64,000 nt of DNA from positions 1 through 64,000 of the forward strand of contig NZ_JAAJBT010000005.1 in the NCBI RefSeq assembly GCF_011392115.1. Direction: 5' to 3'. Source of the DNA: Flavobacterium difficile (GTDB lineage Bacteria > Bacteroidota > Bacteroidia > Flavobacteriales > Flavobacteriaceae). This document shows, one piece after another, positions 1 to 8,098 of this stretch; the stretch's first letter is position 1; each line of letters opens with the position of its first letter. The notes under the pieces are model-generated. The model was not told where the DNA came from and searched no databases. It was given only the letters and a program-made list of their open reading frames with translations. Both the position numbers and the translations under genes were made by a program.

Positions 1-3000
1 TGTTGGTGTTCCAATCCCAGTTGCACCCGTTGTTGTATGAGTTATTATCGGTAAGTTGGTATTCACACATAAAACCGGTGACGATGAAGCCGGTGAAACC
101 GTATTGTTCGGGTTAACTGTGATGGTAGCAGTACTAGAAAGTGTATTATCACATACTACATTCGGAGAACCACTTGTAACATATGTTAAAGTATAAGTCG
201 TATTTGAAGCCAAAATTGGTGAATTCCAAACACCAACTCCACTTGAATCTAATAATTGAGTATACGCTGTAGTTCCATCAGTAAAACTCACTGTTGAAAA
301 CGGTGACCCGGTAAAATTTAATTGCCCCGAAGTATTAATACATGTAGTATTTCCAATGGCACTTGCTGTAGCAAGAGGAACCAGTGATATAGTAAACGGA
401 ACAGTCAAAGACTGATTACAAACTGGAATCGTAGCTGAAGCTATGTTGATTAAAGTAAATGTTGTATTTACAGTTAATGCCGGAGAAACCCATGTTTGTG
501 TACCTGTAGCATCTAAAACAACATTATATGTATTCGTTCCGTCTGTTAAAGTAATCGTAGCGTTAGGAGTACCAAAAAAGTTTTGAGTCCATTGTTCCCC
601 AAAACATGCTTCACCATTTAAAGGCGTAGAACTTAATAAAGGCAACTGATTTACTGTTACTGTAACGCTTCCAGAGGCTGGACTTGTACAAATTGGAGTA
701 GAATTAGACGCAATACTAATTAAACTATACGTTGTTGTAAAATTTGGTGAAACAAGAACCGTTTCAGAACCCGTTGAACCAATCGCTACAGATTGGTTAG
801 TAGTACCGTCTGTATAAATTATGGTTGTGTTAGGAGTTCCTGAAAAAACTAAACCTGTTGAAGAACCAAAACAAATTGTAGTTGTACCTGTAAAATTTGA
901 CACAACTGGCTGCGGTTTTACAAGCAATTGAAAAGTTTTCGAAGTATCAAAAACAGAACCATCTGAATTTTTAATCACTCTAATATAAATAGTTTGAGGA
1001 TTTGACGTATTCGGATAAGCTGTAATTGGAGAAATTGGAGAAGCACCACTTAATACATCTGTGCTGTCATCATGATACGATATAGTATAATCTGCACTAG
1101 ATAAACTTCCTAAAATGGTTGTATTTTGAACAGATAAATCGAAAATTTCTATTCCATTATTACTACTATCATCGCAAAGTATCAAATCAGGTGGCGTTTG
1201 TACACCACAAACTGGATTAATTGTTACATTTAAGGTACTAATATCTGCAGGACAACTCGAACTCGCATCCACTCTGTATTCCAATACATAATTTGCAGGA
1301 CTATTATTTGAAGCTATGGTACCAGCTGCTAAATTTAAATTGGCTCCTGAACCTGAAACAACAGACCAAGTTCCACCAGCTTGTTCGCCAGAGATATAAT
1401 CAAACAGATTAAAAGTTATTGTATCGTCTTTACAGAAAACTAAATTACCATCATTTCCAGCAAAATTAGCCTGATTAGCTAAAAGTGTGAATTGAGTAAA
1501 TTGTCTGTTTACAGGCACCGCGTTTTCCCAATATCGTACATAAATCTCTTCAGGATTGGTAGTTAAAGAATAAGCATTTTCTGGCGTAATTGGTAAAATT
1601 CCAGCCACTGCATTTGCCATAGACTGATGAAAACTAATGGAATATTTAGTAGGATCAAAACCATTTAAAATGATTGGTTTTCTATTTGTTAGGTTGAAAA
1701 CAGCTGAGCTTGGATTTAAACTACAATCTACATCATCACAATTCACAAATTTTAATTTAAACTCCATTACAGAACGACAAACATTACCTGTTAAAATAAT
1801 ATTAGACACACCTAAGAAAATAGATTGGTTTTCTGTTCCATTATAAGCACTCCAAGAAGCAACAGGAATCGCGTTTACGTTATTGTAAGCATCATCTCTA
1901 GTGGTATAAAAACCAAGTTCTTCATAATCTGCATTATAACTTGGAATGATGTTATTTATTTGCATATTTAAATTAAACTGACCAGTAGCTGTTGCAGGTG
2001 TATCAGAACACAAGGTCAATGGCGGTGGAGTGTTTAATGTTGGACCATATTGATATTGAATGACTATTTCATCATCAAAAGTACAAGCTTGTGTGGGATA
2101 AGGTTTTACCACAACTTTAAGTGTTCCATTGGTACATGACGGATTATCAAATATAAATTGATTGGATGTACTCGATGTAAAAACTAAAACATTTTCAAAA
2201 TACCATTCATGAACTGCTCCAGGATAATCAGTAAGATTAAAAGGAGTAGAAAAAGATAATTTATCTCCACAACAAGCTTTACTTGGTCCTACCATATCCC
2301 CACCTAAATTTAAATTAGGTACAGAAAAACTATCTTCTTTAAAAAATACTGCAGAATCGTAAGCAGAATCTCCAACATCTGCAAGTGCAAGTTTGATATG
2401 ATACGTTTGCCCACATTGCACTTCTGATCTGGCCGTTAAAACAGTTGTAAAACCATCATATTGAATAAAACCTCCAGCTGGATTGCTAACATAATAACTA
2501 CTATTTAAACCCGGATTCACATTGTTAATAGAAATGGCTGTAGTAGAATTAGGCAATAAAGCTATATTTTTTGCCCCATTAGAATAAGGACCAGTAATTC
2601 CAGGACCACTTAAGAAAAAACCGAAGACATCATTAAATGAAGTACCCACAAATTCGGGATATTCCTCTGATGCAAAAACATATTCAAATTTTACTTCAGG
2701 TCCAACAGGAATAAAATCAAATTCTAGAATACAAATATTATTGATAGACAAACTCGCAATCATAGCTAAATCAGGGTCGCCATTAACTGGAAAATTTGAA
2801 GCAGTTGTACTACCACCAACTGAATTCGGACCGATAGCACCAGTTGCCGAACCATTAGTCATCAATAATCCACTCGACAAACCTAAATTTGTGGGTGTTA
2901 CACCTGTAGTATAAAACCCTAATTGGTTATTCGTAATTAAAGCGTTAGGCACACTACCATTATATTTTACATTAGACACTGAAATTCCATCCCCAATCAA

Positions 3001-3108
3001 TTTACTTAATATTAAATCTGCAGGTGAGAATAAAGTATTGTTAACGTTTAATTGAGCATTTGTTAAGAGTGTGGATAACAAAAAACAAAAAAATACTATT
3101 TTTTTCAT
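1..3108 (-). CDS. Large secreted choice-of-anchor L domain protein (C-terminus outside window)
   Basis: The minus-strand frame is open from an ATG at 3108 to the window edge (1036 codons, no stop), so the C-terminus is missing. It starts with a signal peptide (MKKIVFFCFLLSTLLTNAQ). Residues of about 25-250 match the choice-of-anchor L domain, including the FEYVFASEEYPEF motif. The rest is a chain of extracellular immunoglobulin/PKD-like modules rich in Thr, Ser, Asn and paired Cys. The last visible residues (PIITHTTTGATGIGTP) are typical of PKD-like repeats in flavobacterial surface proteins. Such proteins usually end in a T9SS sorting domain, which cannot be checked here. It is probably exported across the outer membrane and is an adhesin or surface-structure protein. 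The function is inferred and the ligand unknown. It is transcribed divergently from nfu. Confidence 0.85.
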   Translation of the reverse strand, partial: MKKIVFFCFLLSTLLTNAQLNVNNTLFSPADLILSKLIGDGISVSNVKYNGSVPNALITNNQLGFYTTGVTPTNLGLSSGLLMTNGSATGAIGPNSVGGSTTASNFPVNGDPDLAMIASLSINNICILEFDFIPVGPEVKFEYVFASEEYPEFVGTSFNDVFGFFLSGPGITGPYSNGAKNIALLPNSTTAISINNVNPGLNSSYYVSNPAGGFIQYDGFTTVLTARSEVQCGQTYHIKLALADVGDSAYDSAVFFKEDSFSVPNLNLGGDMVGPSKACCGDKLSFSTPFNLTDYPGAVHEWYFENVLVFTSSTSNQFIFDNPSCTNGTLKVVVKPYPTQACTFDDEIVIQYQYGPTLNTPPPLTLCSDTPATATGQFNLNMQINNIIPSYNADYEELGFYTTRDDAYNNVNAIPVASWSAYNGTENQSIFLGVSNIILTGNVCRSVMEFKLKFVNCDDVDCSLNPSSAVFNLTNRKPIILNGFDPTKYSISFHQSMANAVAGILPITPENAYSLTTNPEEIYVRYWENAVPVNRQFTQFTLLANQANFAGNDGNLVFCKDDTITFNLFDYISGEQAGGTWSVVSGSGANLNLAAGTIASNNSPANYVLEYRVDASSSCPADISTLNVTINPVCGVQTPPDLILCDDSSNNGIEIFDLSVQNTTILGSLSSADYTISYHDDSTDVLSGASPISPITAYPNTSNPQTIYIRVIKNSDGSVFDTSKTFQLLVKPQPVVSNFTGTTTICFGSSTGLVFSGTPNTTIIYTDGTTNQSVAIGSTGSETVLVSPNFTTTYSLISIASNSTPICTSPASGSVTVTVNQLPLLSSTPLNGEACFGEQWTQNFFGTPNATITLTDGTNTYNVVLDATGTQTWVSPALTVNTTFTLINIASATIPVCNQSLTVPFTISLVPLATASAIGNTTCINTSGQLNFTGSPFSTVSFTDGTTAYTQLLDSSGVGVWNSPILASNTTYTLTYVTSGSPNVVCDNTLSSTATITVNPNNTVSPASSSPVLCVNTNLPIITHTTTGATGIGTPT

Positions 3109-3143
3109 ATTATATATCGTTGTGTTAATATAATTATAATATT

Positions 3144-3151
3144 CAAATATA
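3144..3151 (-). promoter_or_regulatory. Bacteroidota -7 box for the choice-of-anchor L gene
   Basis: Read on the minus strand the site is TATATTTG (TAnnTTTG), 36 nt upstream of the ATG at 3108. A TTG at 3169-3167 lies 15 nt further upstream, slightly close for a -33 element. Confidence 0.45.
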
Positions 3152-3175
3152 TAACTTTAGTTTAAGCAATGTTTG

Positions 3176-3183
3176 TATCTTTG
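3176..3183 (+). promoter_or_regulatory. Bacteroidota -7 box for the nfu gene
   Basis: TATCTTTG matches TAnnTTTG. Transcription would begin near 3190. That excludes the longer reading frame beginning at 3173 and supports the ATG at 3200. Confidence 0.6.
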
Positions 3184-3199
3184 CAAAAAAAGGATTGAA

Positions 3200-4096
3200 A
3201 TGAGCAAAATATCGATAAAAGTCACAAATAATACGTCGATTGTTAAATTTGAACTAGAAGATTATATCACTAAAAATCAAAACTTTGAATTTAAGAACAT
3301 CGATGAAACTGAAAATTCTCCACTTGCAAAACAATTATTCTATCTTCCGTTTGTAAAATCGGTTTATATTTCTGGAAATTTCATTGCAATCGAGAAGTTT
3401 TCTATTGTAGAATGGGAAGACGTACAAGATGATGTAGCCCAACAAATTGAAGAATTTATTGAAAAAGGCGGTAAAATTATTTTGGAAGAAACTATAACCA
3501 AGAAAAATCCAATTACCATTTATGCGGAATCTACACCCAACCCTGCGGTTACTAAATTTGTAGCCAACAAAAAACTAACCAATACGGCTGTAGAATGTAA
3601 AAATATTGACCAAACTAAAGCCTCTCCGTTAGCCAAAGACTTGTTTAGTTTCCCATTTGTTAAAGAAGTATTTATAGACGAAAATTATATCTCGATTACG
3701 AAATATGACATTGCAGAATGGTCAGAAATAACGCTAGAATTGCGTACGTTTTTAAAACAATATTTAGAACAAACCGATTTAGTTGTAGATGAAAGTTTAA
3801 TTGAGAAAACAGATAACTTCAAAATAAAACAAGATGCTTTTTTTGATAATTTAGATGTTACTTCTCAGGAAATCATCAACATTCTAGAAGAATACGTAAA
3901 ACCAGCTGTTCAAAGCGATGGAGGAAACATAACGTTTAACTCATATGACGAAACAACAAACGTTGTAAAAGTAACTTTACAAGGTGCTTGCAGTGGTTGT
4001 CCTTCTTCAACATTTACTTTGAAAAATGGAATTGAAAACATGTTACGTGATATGCTAAAAAACAACACGATTATTGTGGAAGCAATGAACGGATAA
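3200..4096 (+). CDS. NifU-like Fe-S cluster scaffold with duplicated Nfu N-terminal domain
   Basis: This 298-residue protein carries or delivers Fe-S clusters in the cytoplasm. Two copies of the Nfu N-terminal domain lie in tandem (about residues 1-90 and 100-190). Both contain the signature SPLAK(Q/D)LF..PFVK and a YI.I.K / FIAIEK strand. The C-terminal NifU domain (about 215-298) has DGGNITF and the cluster-binding CSGCPSS (CxxC). I chose the ATG at 3200 because the -7 box at 3176-3183 lies upstream of it and inside the longer frame. A strong hairpin terminator follows. The N-domain duplication is visible in the sequence. The scaffold role comes from the family. Confidence 0.92.
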   Translation: MSKISIKVTNNTSIVKFELEDYITKNQNFEFKNIDETENSPLAKQLFYLPFVKSVYISGNFIAIEKFSIVEWEDVQDDVAQQIEEFIEKGGKIILEETITKKNPITIYAESTPNPAVTKFVANKKLTNTAVECKNIDQTKASPLAKDLFSFPFVKEVFIDENYISITKYDIAEWSEITLELRTFLKQYLEQTDLVVDESLIEKTDNFKIKQDAFFDNLDVTSQEIINILEEYVKPAVQSDGGNITFNSYDETTNVVKVTLQGACSGCPSSTFTLKNGIENMLRDMLKNNTIIVEAMNG

Positions 4097-4113
4097 TCTA
4101 ATAAATAAAATAT

Positions 4114-4147
4114 AAAAAAAGCGTTCTAGATTTAGAACGCTTTTTTA
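4114..4147 (+). terminator. Rho-independent terminator after nfu
   Basis: An 8-bp stem (GCGTTCTA / TAGAACGC, 4121-4140, loop GATT) has A-run and T-run flanks. It lies between nfu and the mscS promoter. Confidence 0.85.
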
Positions 4148-4153
4148 TTTTTG
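4146..4153 (+). promoter_or_regulatory. -7 box for the mscS gene
   Basis: TATTTTTG (TAnnTTTG) ends 13 nt before the ATG at 4167, so the leader would be only a few nucleotides long. It overlaps the T-run of the preceding terminator. Confidence 0.5.
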
Positions 4154-4166
4154 CAAAAAAACTTCT

Positions 4167-4928
4167 ATGGAATTTCAACCGTATTTAAATACTATAAAAA
4201 ACATAATTTTCGATTATTCACCAAGAATCGCAATTGCGCTCATTCTTTTATTTGGTGGTTTATGGCTTACAAGTTTTATCACTAAAACGGCCAAAAAAAT
4301 AATGACTAAAAGAAATGTTGAAATTACATTGACTAACTTTTTAGGAAACATTATTTTTTGGACCTTAAGAATCATGGTTTTTATTGCCGTAATTTCTAAA
4401 TTAGGAGTAGAAACTTCTTCATTTGTAGCAATTTTAGGAGCTGCAGGATTAGCAGTTGGTTTGTCGCTACAAGGTTCTTTGTCTAATTTTGCTGGAGGAA
4501 TATTGATAATTTTATTTAAGCCTTTTCGAGTTGGTGATGTCATCGAGGTGCAAGGCGAACAAGGAAGTGTTTCTGAAATTTTAATTTTTTCTACAAAAAT
4601 AATTACAGCCACAAACCAAATAGTTTATATACCTAACGGAATTTTATCTAACGGGAAAATAAAAAATTACAGTCAACTAAATACAAGACGAGTAGATATC
4701 GAAATTATCACTAATTACAGTTCAGATGTAACAGCTATCAAAAGCAACATATTGTCTATAATTAATCAACATCCTTTGGTTTTAAAAGAACCTAAATCAG
4801 ATGTGTTTATTGCTAATTTTACAGAAACTTCTATCCATTTTAGCGCCAGAGTTTGGACAGAAAATGCCAATTATCCACAAGTAAAGTCGGATATTTTAGA
4901 GCAGTGTAAAGATTTGGTGAGTATATAG
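4167..4928 (+). CDS. MscS-family small-conductance mechanosensitive channel
   Basis: A 253-residue inner-membrane channel of the MscS family that releases osmolytes on hypo-osmotic shock. It has hydrophobic segments at about residues 18-40, 58-80 and 85-110. The third is the Gly/Ala-rich pore helix (GAAGLAVGLSLQGSLSNFAGG, about 90-110), followed by the conserved FKPFRVGDVIEVQG start of the beta domain. The cytoplasmic beta and alpha/beta region ends near residue 253, which is short but normal for the minimal MscS type. It is transcribed alone from its own promoter box. The family is clear. Gating properties cannot be read from the sequence. Confidence 0.93.
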   Translation: MEFQPYLNTIKNIIFDYSPRIAIALILLFGGLWLTSFITKTAKKIMTKRNVEITLTNFLGNIIFWTLRIMVFIAVISKLGVETSSFVAILGAAGLAVGLSLQGSLSNFAGGILIILFKPFRVGDVIEVQGEQGSVSEILIFSTKIITATNQIVYIPNGILSNGKIKNYSQLNTRRVDIEIITNYSSDVTAIKSNILSIINQHPLVLKEPKSDVFIANFTETSIHFSARVWTENANYPQVKSDILEQCKDLVSI

Positions 4929-4947
4929 ATTTAGGCGCATTTTAATT

Positions 4948-4983
4948 CCCCTCTTATAGAGGGGTGGCCGTAGGTCGGGGTGT
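4948..4983. repeat. 36-bp hairpin repeat, left copy flanking the DUF559 gene
   Basis: The copy reads CCCCTCTTATAGAGGGG followed by a G-rich arm ending GGGGTGT. It contains a 7-bp hairpin (CCCCTCT/AGAGGGG). It matches the reverse complement of 5414-5449 at 31 of 36 positions. Its last base is also the last base of the DUF559 stop codon. Confidence 0.85.
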
Positions 4984-5396
4984 CAAACTTTATATTCTTG
5001 AACAATGTAATCTTCTAATTCTAACATTACATTGTCTAAATCATGTAGCACTCTAAGTTTAGAAATTCTAAAAATTCTAATTCCAAGAGAAATCATAAAC
5101 TCATTTCTTTTGGCATCATAATTTTCTTTTTCGTTATGACTTTCGCCATCGATTTCAATTACAAGTCCTAAACTTTTTACATAAAAATCAACAATATAAT
5201 TTCCGATTACTCTTTGTCTGTCGAAATCTAATTTCCAGAATTCTTTGTTTCTAACTTGCTTCCAAAATACAACTTCAGCAAAATTACCTGCTTTTCTTAA
5301 GGCTTTTGCTCTGTTTTTTAATGTGTAGTTATAGGGAAGATTGATAATATAGTTAGTTTTTAAAGGAATTCCATTTATATTTAAAGATTCTGACAT
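4983..5396 (-). CDS. DUF559 domain protein (Vsr-like endonuclease fold)
   Basis: This 137-residue protein matches DUF559, a family related to very-short-patch-repair (PD-(D/E)xK-like) endonucleases. Visible features are a basic N-terminus (NRAKALRKAGNFAEVVFWKQ), FDRQRVIGNYIVDFYV (about residues 57-72), the acidic IEIDGESHNEKENYDAKR (about 79-96), and the closing GIRIFRISKLRVL strand and helix. These fit the nuclease core with D and E residues on adjacent strands. The gene is monocistronic and tightly bracketed by two inverted 36-bp repeats (4948-4983 and 5414-5449), with the stop codon overlapping one of them. DNA cleavage has not been shown for most members, so the activity is inferred. Confidence 0.85.
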   Translation of the reverse strand: MSESLNINGIPLKTNYIINLPYNYTLKNRAKALRKAGNFAEVVFWKQVRNKEFWKLDFDRQRVIGNYIVDFYVKSLGLVIEIDGESHNEKENYDAKRNEFMISLGIRIFRISKLRVLHDLDNVMLELEDYIVQEYKV

Positions 5397-5413
5397 ATTA
5401 TAAATTATTTATT

Positions 5414-5449
5414 ACACCCCACCCTTCGGGCACCCCTCTAAAAGAGGGG
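5414..5449. repeat. 36-bp hairpin repeat, right copy flanking the DUF559 gene
   Basis: This is the inverted partner of 4948-4983 (31 of 36 identical), ending 17 nt upstream of the DUF559 ATG. It holds CCCCTCT/AGAGGGG and a smaller CCC-TTC-GGG hairpin. The two copies point in opposite directions and enclose a unit of about 500 bp. Confidence 0.85.
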
Positions 5450-5478
5450 AAATATAGCGGAGTGTTTTATTATATGTT

Positions 5479-6012
5479 TTACCAATCTGGCTTAACATCT
5501 TTCAAATTATCAACATATATCTTTTTATAAAGATGTCTATAATTTGAAGTTATTCTTAATTCTATATCTCCATTAGGTAAAATCCTGTATTTTTTCATAC
5601 TACCTACAAAAGGATGATTTGGAAATTCAATTTTTACATTTTTATCTCTAACATTATAATAACCGACATATCTTGCTTTTTTTAAATCATTAAAATCAAT
5701 ATCCTTGTATGTTAAATTCACTATTGGTTTATCACTTCTTGAAAAAAAAGCATATTGGCCATTCTTAAAAAATCTAAAAATGAAATTGAATTCTATGTCT
5801 ATATTTTCATCTTTATCATGAAGATAATAAATTGTATTGAGGTCAATCAAGTCAATTTTTGTAGAATCAAAAGATTTCTTAAGTTTCATTTCTCTGAGTT
5901 GCATCCTGCCATAACTATTTTGAGAAATATAATATTGCCAATTATTACATCCTAGAATAAAAAGGATAATTATGAATGTAAAAAACAATTTAAGAATATT
6001 CTTATTTCTCAT
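5479..6012 (-). CDS. Hypothetical lipoprotein
   Basis: A 177-residue protein with a lipoprotein signal peptide: a basic start (MRNKN), a hydrophobic core, and the lipobox FILGC with the acceptor Cys near residue 22. The mature part is charged and rich in Tyr and Asn, and I recognise no domain. It starts 11 nt after the tsaB stop on the same strand, so it may be read through from tsaB. It ends just before the right-hand DUF559 repeat. It is probably anchored in the periplasm or outer membrane. I cannot assign a function. Confidence 0.7.
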   Translation of the reverse strand: MRNKNILKLFFTFIIILFILGCNNWQYYISQNSYGRMQLREMKLKKSFDSTKIDLIDLNTIYYLHDKDENIDIEFNFIFRFFKNGQYAFFSRSDKPIVNLTYKDIDFNDLKKARYVGYYNVRDKNVKIEFPNHPFVGSMKKYRILPNGDIELRITSNYRHLYKKIYVDNLKDVKPDW

Positions 6013-6023
6013 AGCAAGACTAT

Positions 6024-6689
6024 TTACTTCTTCGTCAACATTACAAAATCTTTTAAGTAAAAAGGTTCGAAATACGCTACATCTTCAAATTGATTATTTT
6101 GGTATTTATGGTAAGAAATTTTTGCCATTTCTATAGCTGAAGGAAATTCAATTTCTGGATAGTATTTAAATTTAGCATCGGTTAAAACCGCTTTAAATTT
6201 CATGGCACCATCACCAATTAAGTGCAAGGTTTCTGAAAATTCACCATAACTGGTTGCGTCTATAATCTCTGCTTGAGTTTCTCTTATCTTATTGAAATTC
6301 GTATCGAAAAAAGCAGAAAATACTTCCATTCTACGGGCATCTATCATAGGTACAATAATTCCATTTTCGACAGTGATTTTTCGAGCAATAACTTCTAAAG
6401 TGTCTACTGAAATCAAAGGAACAGATAAAGCATAACACAACCCTTTTGCAGCGGAAACACCAATTCGCAATCCGGTATAAGAACCTGGACCTTGACTAAC
6501 AGCAATCGCATCTAAATCTTGTAACTTTAGATTTGATTCTAGAAATAACTCTTCAATAAAAACGTGCAATTTTTCAGCATGAGAAAAGTTTTGTGTAGCG
6601 ATTTCTCTTAGCGCTACTGTTTCTCCATCTTTAGCCAATCCAACAGAACAATTTTTTGTTGCCGTTTCTATATTTAGAAGTATTGCCAT
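6024..6689 (-). CDS. tsaB: tRNA threonylcarbamoyladenosine biosynthesis protein TsaB
   Basis: TsaB is the regulatory partner of TsaD in making N6-threonylcarbamoyladenosine at position 37 of ANN-decoding tRNAs. The 221-residue frame has the ASKHA-like start MAILLNIETATKNCSVGLA, the SHAEKLHVFIEELF helix and the signature AVSQGPGSYTGLRIGVSAAKGLCYAL (about residues 65-90). I chose the ATG at 6689. An in-frame ATG at 6755 would add 22 hydrophobic residues absent from the family. Length and motifs are typical. It follows the hlyD/tolC pair after 79 nt. Confidence 0.95.
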   Translation of the reverse strand: MAILLNIETATKNCSVGLAKDGETVALREIATQNFSHAEKLHVFIEELFLESNLKLQDLDAIAVSQGPGSYTGLRIGVSAAKGLCYALSVPLISVDTLEVIARKITVENGIIVPMIDARRMEVFSAFFDTNFNKIRETQAEIIDATSYGEFSETLHLIGDGAMKFKAVLTDAKFKYYPEIEFPSAIEMAKISYHKYQNNQFEDVAYFEPFYLKDFVMLTKK

Positions 6690-6768
6690 ATTAAAGTAAT
6701 TAAGTACACAAAGAAACAAAAAAAGACACAATTTCTTGTGTCTTTTAATGATCAAAATCTATTCATAA

Positions 6769-8094
6769 CTAACTTTTCTGCTCTTTTTCTTTTTTATCTT
6801 TATCCGATTTGGTTTCTAATCGAACTTTATCATTTGGCATTAACTCTTTAGAAACCAACGTATATGGCCCAATTATAATTTCATCGCCTTTTTTCAAACC
6901 TGATAAAATTTCTATATTGGTATCGTCTTGAATTCCAGTTTTAACCACTCTAATTTTAGCCTTATCTCCTACTTTAACAAAAACACATTCAAATTTAATA
7001 TCTTTTTTTGGTGTGTTTCCTTTTTTCTCTGCTTCTTCTTTTTCCAATTCTGCCACCACATCTTTTTTAGTTGAAGTGGTATCATCTTTTATTACAATTG
7101 CGCTAATTGGCACTGCCAAAACGTTTGTACTTCTTTTAGTTTCTATATCAACCGTAGCCGTCATTCCTGGGCGGAAAGGCGAATAACTTACCGGTTTTCC
7201 TTCTAATAAATCTTGGTAAGAATCTTTCACTAATCGTACTTTAACTTTAAAATTTGTAACCTGATCTGCAGTTAATCCAGTATTTGCCGAATTTGAAATA
7301 CTTGTTACCACTCCATCAAATTTTCTTTTTAAATAAGCATCTACTTCAATTTTAGCCGAATCGCCTATGTTAACTTTCACAATATCATTTTCATTCACAT
7401 CTACTTCAACTTCCATATTGTTTAAGTTGGCAATTCGCATCATTTCTGTACCAGCCATTTGCTGTTGTCCTAGTACTCTTTCACCTAATTCGATATCTAA
7501 TTTCGAAATTGTTCCATCAGCTGGTGCAAAAATAGTGGTACGTTTTAAATTATCACTCGCTTCAGTTACATTAGCCGAAGCTGATTTCATTTGATAATAT
7601 GCCGATTGTTTACTCGCCACAGCTACTTCATAAGCCGAAACAATTCTGTCCCATTCTGAACGAGAAATCACGCCTTTCTCAAAAAGCTTTTTATTTCTGT
7701 CGTAATTCGCTTTAGCTTCTTTAACTTGAGCATCTGCCTGACTTACACCCGCTTTTGAAGTAGATAAAGACGCAACGGTTCTATCTACACCTGAAGTATA
7801 AATATCTGGATTGATTTTAACCAACAACTGCCCTTTTTTTACTTCTTGTCCTTCTTTTACATTTAAGGCGATAATTTCACCTGAAACTTCTGGCATAATT
7901 TTTATTTCAACTTCTGGTTGAATTTTACCTGTAGCAGAAACAGTTTCAATAATAGTATTGGTTTCAAGTTTAGCAGTCTCAACTACTTTTCCTTCGTCGT
8001 TACTTCCAATTTTTCCTGATTTTTTCAGAATAATTAATAGCGCAATTACAGCAACTACACTTCCTAAAATGATAAATAATTTTTTTCTAGACAT
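6769..8094 (-). CDS. HlyD/MacA-type efflux periplasmic adaptor
   Basis: A 441-residue membrane-fusion protein linking an inner-membrane pump to TolC. It has an N-terminal membrane anchor (about residues 5-23). A biotinyl-lipoyl-like half follows (SGEIIALNVKEGQEVKKGQLLVKI). The alpha-helical hairpin is at about 95-170 and the second lipoyl half has FAPADGTISKLDIELGERV. A beta-barrel comes next (with FRPGMTATVDIETKR), then a Lys/Glu-rich tail. It begins 4 nt after the tolC-like gene ends, so the two are one transcription unit. No ABC or RND pump gene is adjacent, so the substrate is unknown. The MacA-like layout suggests an ABC partner encoded elsewhere. Confidence 0.9.
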   Translation of the reverse strand: MSRKKLFIILGSVVAVIALLIILKKSGKIGSNDEGKVVETAKLETNTIIETVSATGKIQPEVEIKIMPEVSGEIIALNVKEGQEVKKGQLLVKINPDIYTSGVDRTVASLSTSKAGVSQADAQVKEAKANYDRNKKLFEKGVISRSEWDRIVSAYEVAVASKQSAYYQMKSASANVTEASDNLKRTTIFAPADGTISKLDIELGERVLGQQQMAGTEMMRIANLNNMEVEVDVNENDIVKVNIGDSAKIEVDAYLKRKFDGVVTSISNSANTGLTADQVTNFKVKVRLVKDSYQDLLEGKPVSYSPFRPGMTATVDIETKRSTNVLAVPISAIVIKDDTTSTKKDVVAELEKEEAEKKGNTPKKDIKFECVFVKVGDKAKIRVVKTGIQDDTNIEILSGLKKGDEIIIGPYTLVSKELMPNDKVRLETKSDKDKKEKEQKS

Positions 8095-8098
8095 GACT

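Noticed and set aside
1637..1846. 69-residue plus-strand frame
   Set aside because: It is antisense to the continuous choice-of-anchor L reading frame.
3173..3199. Longer N-terminus for the Nfu protein
   Set aside because: The TATCTTTG promoter box lies inside this extension, so it would not be transcribed.
4214..4612. 132-residue open frame on the minus strand
   Set aside because: It is antisense to mscS with no independent support.
4948..5449. Insertion sequence with terminal inverted repeats
   Set aside because: The repeats resemble IS ends in layout, but the enclosed gene is DUF559, not a transposase, and I see no target-site duplication at the outer edges.
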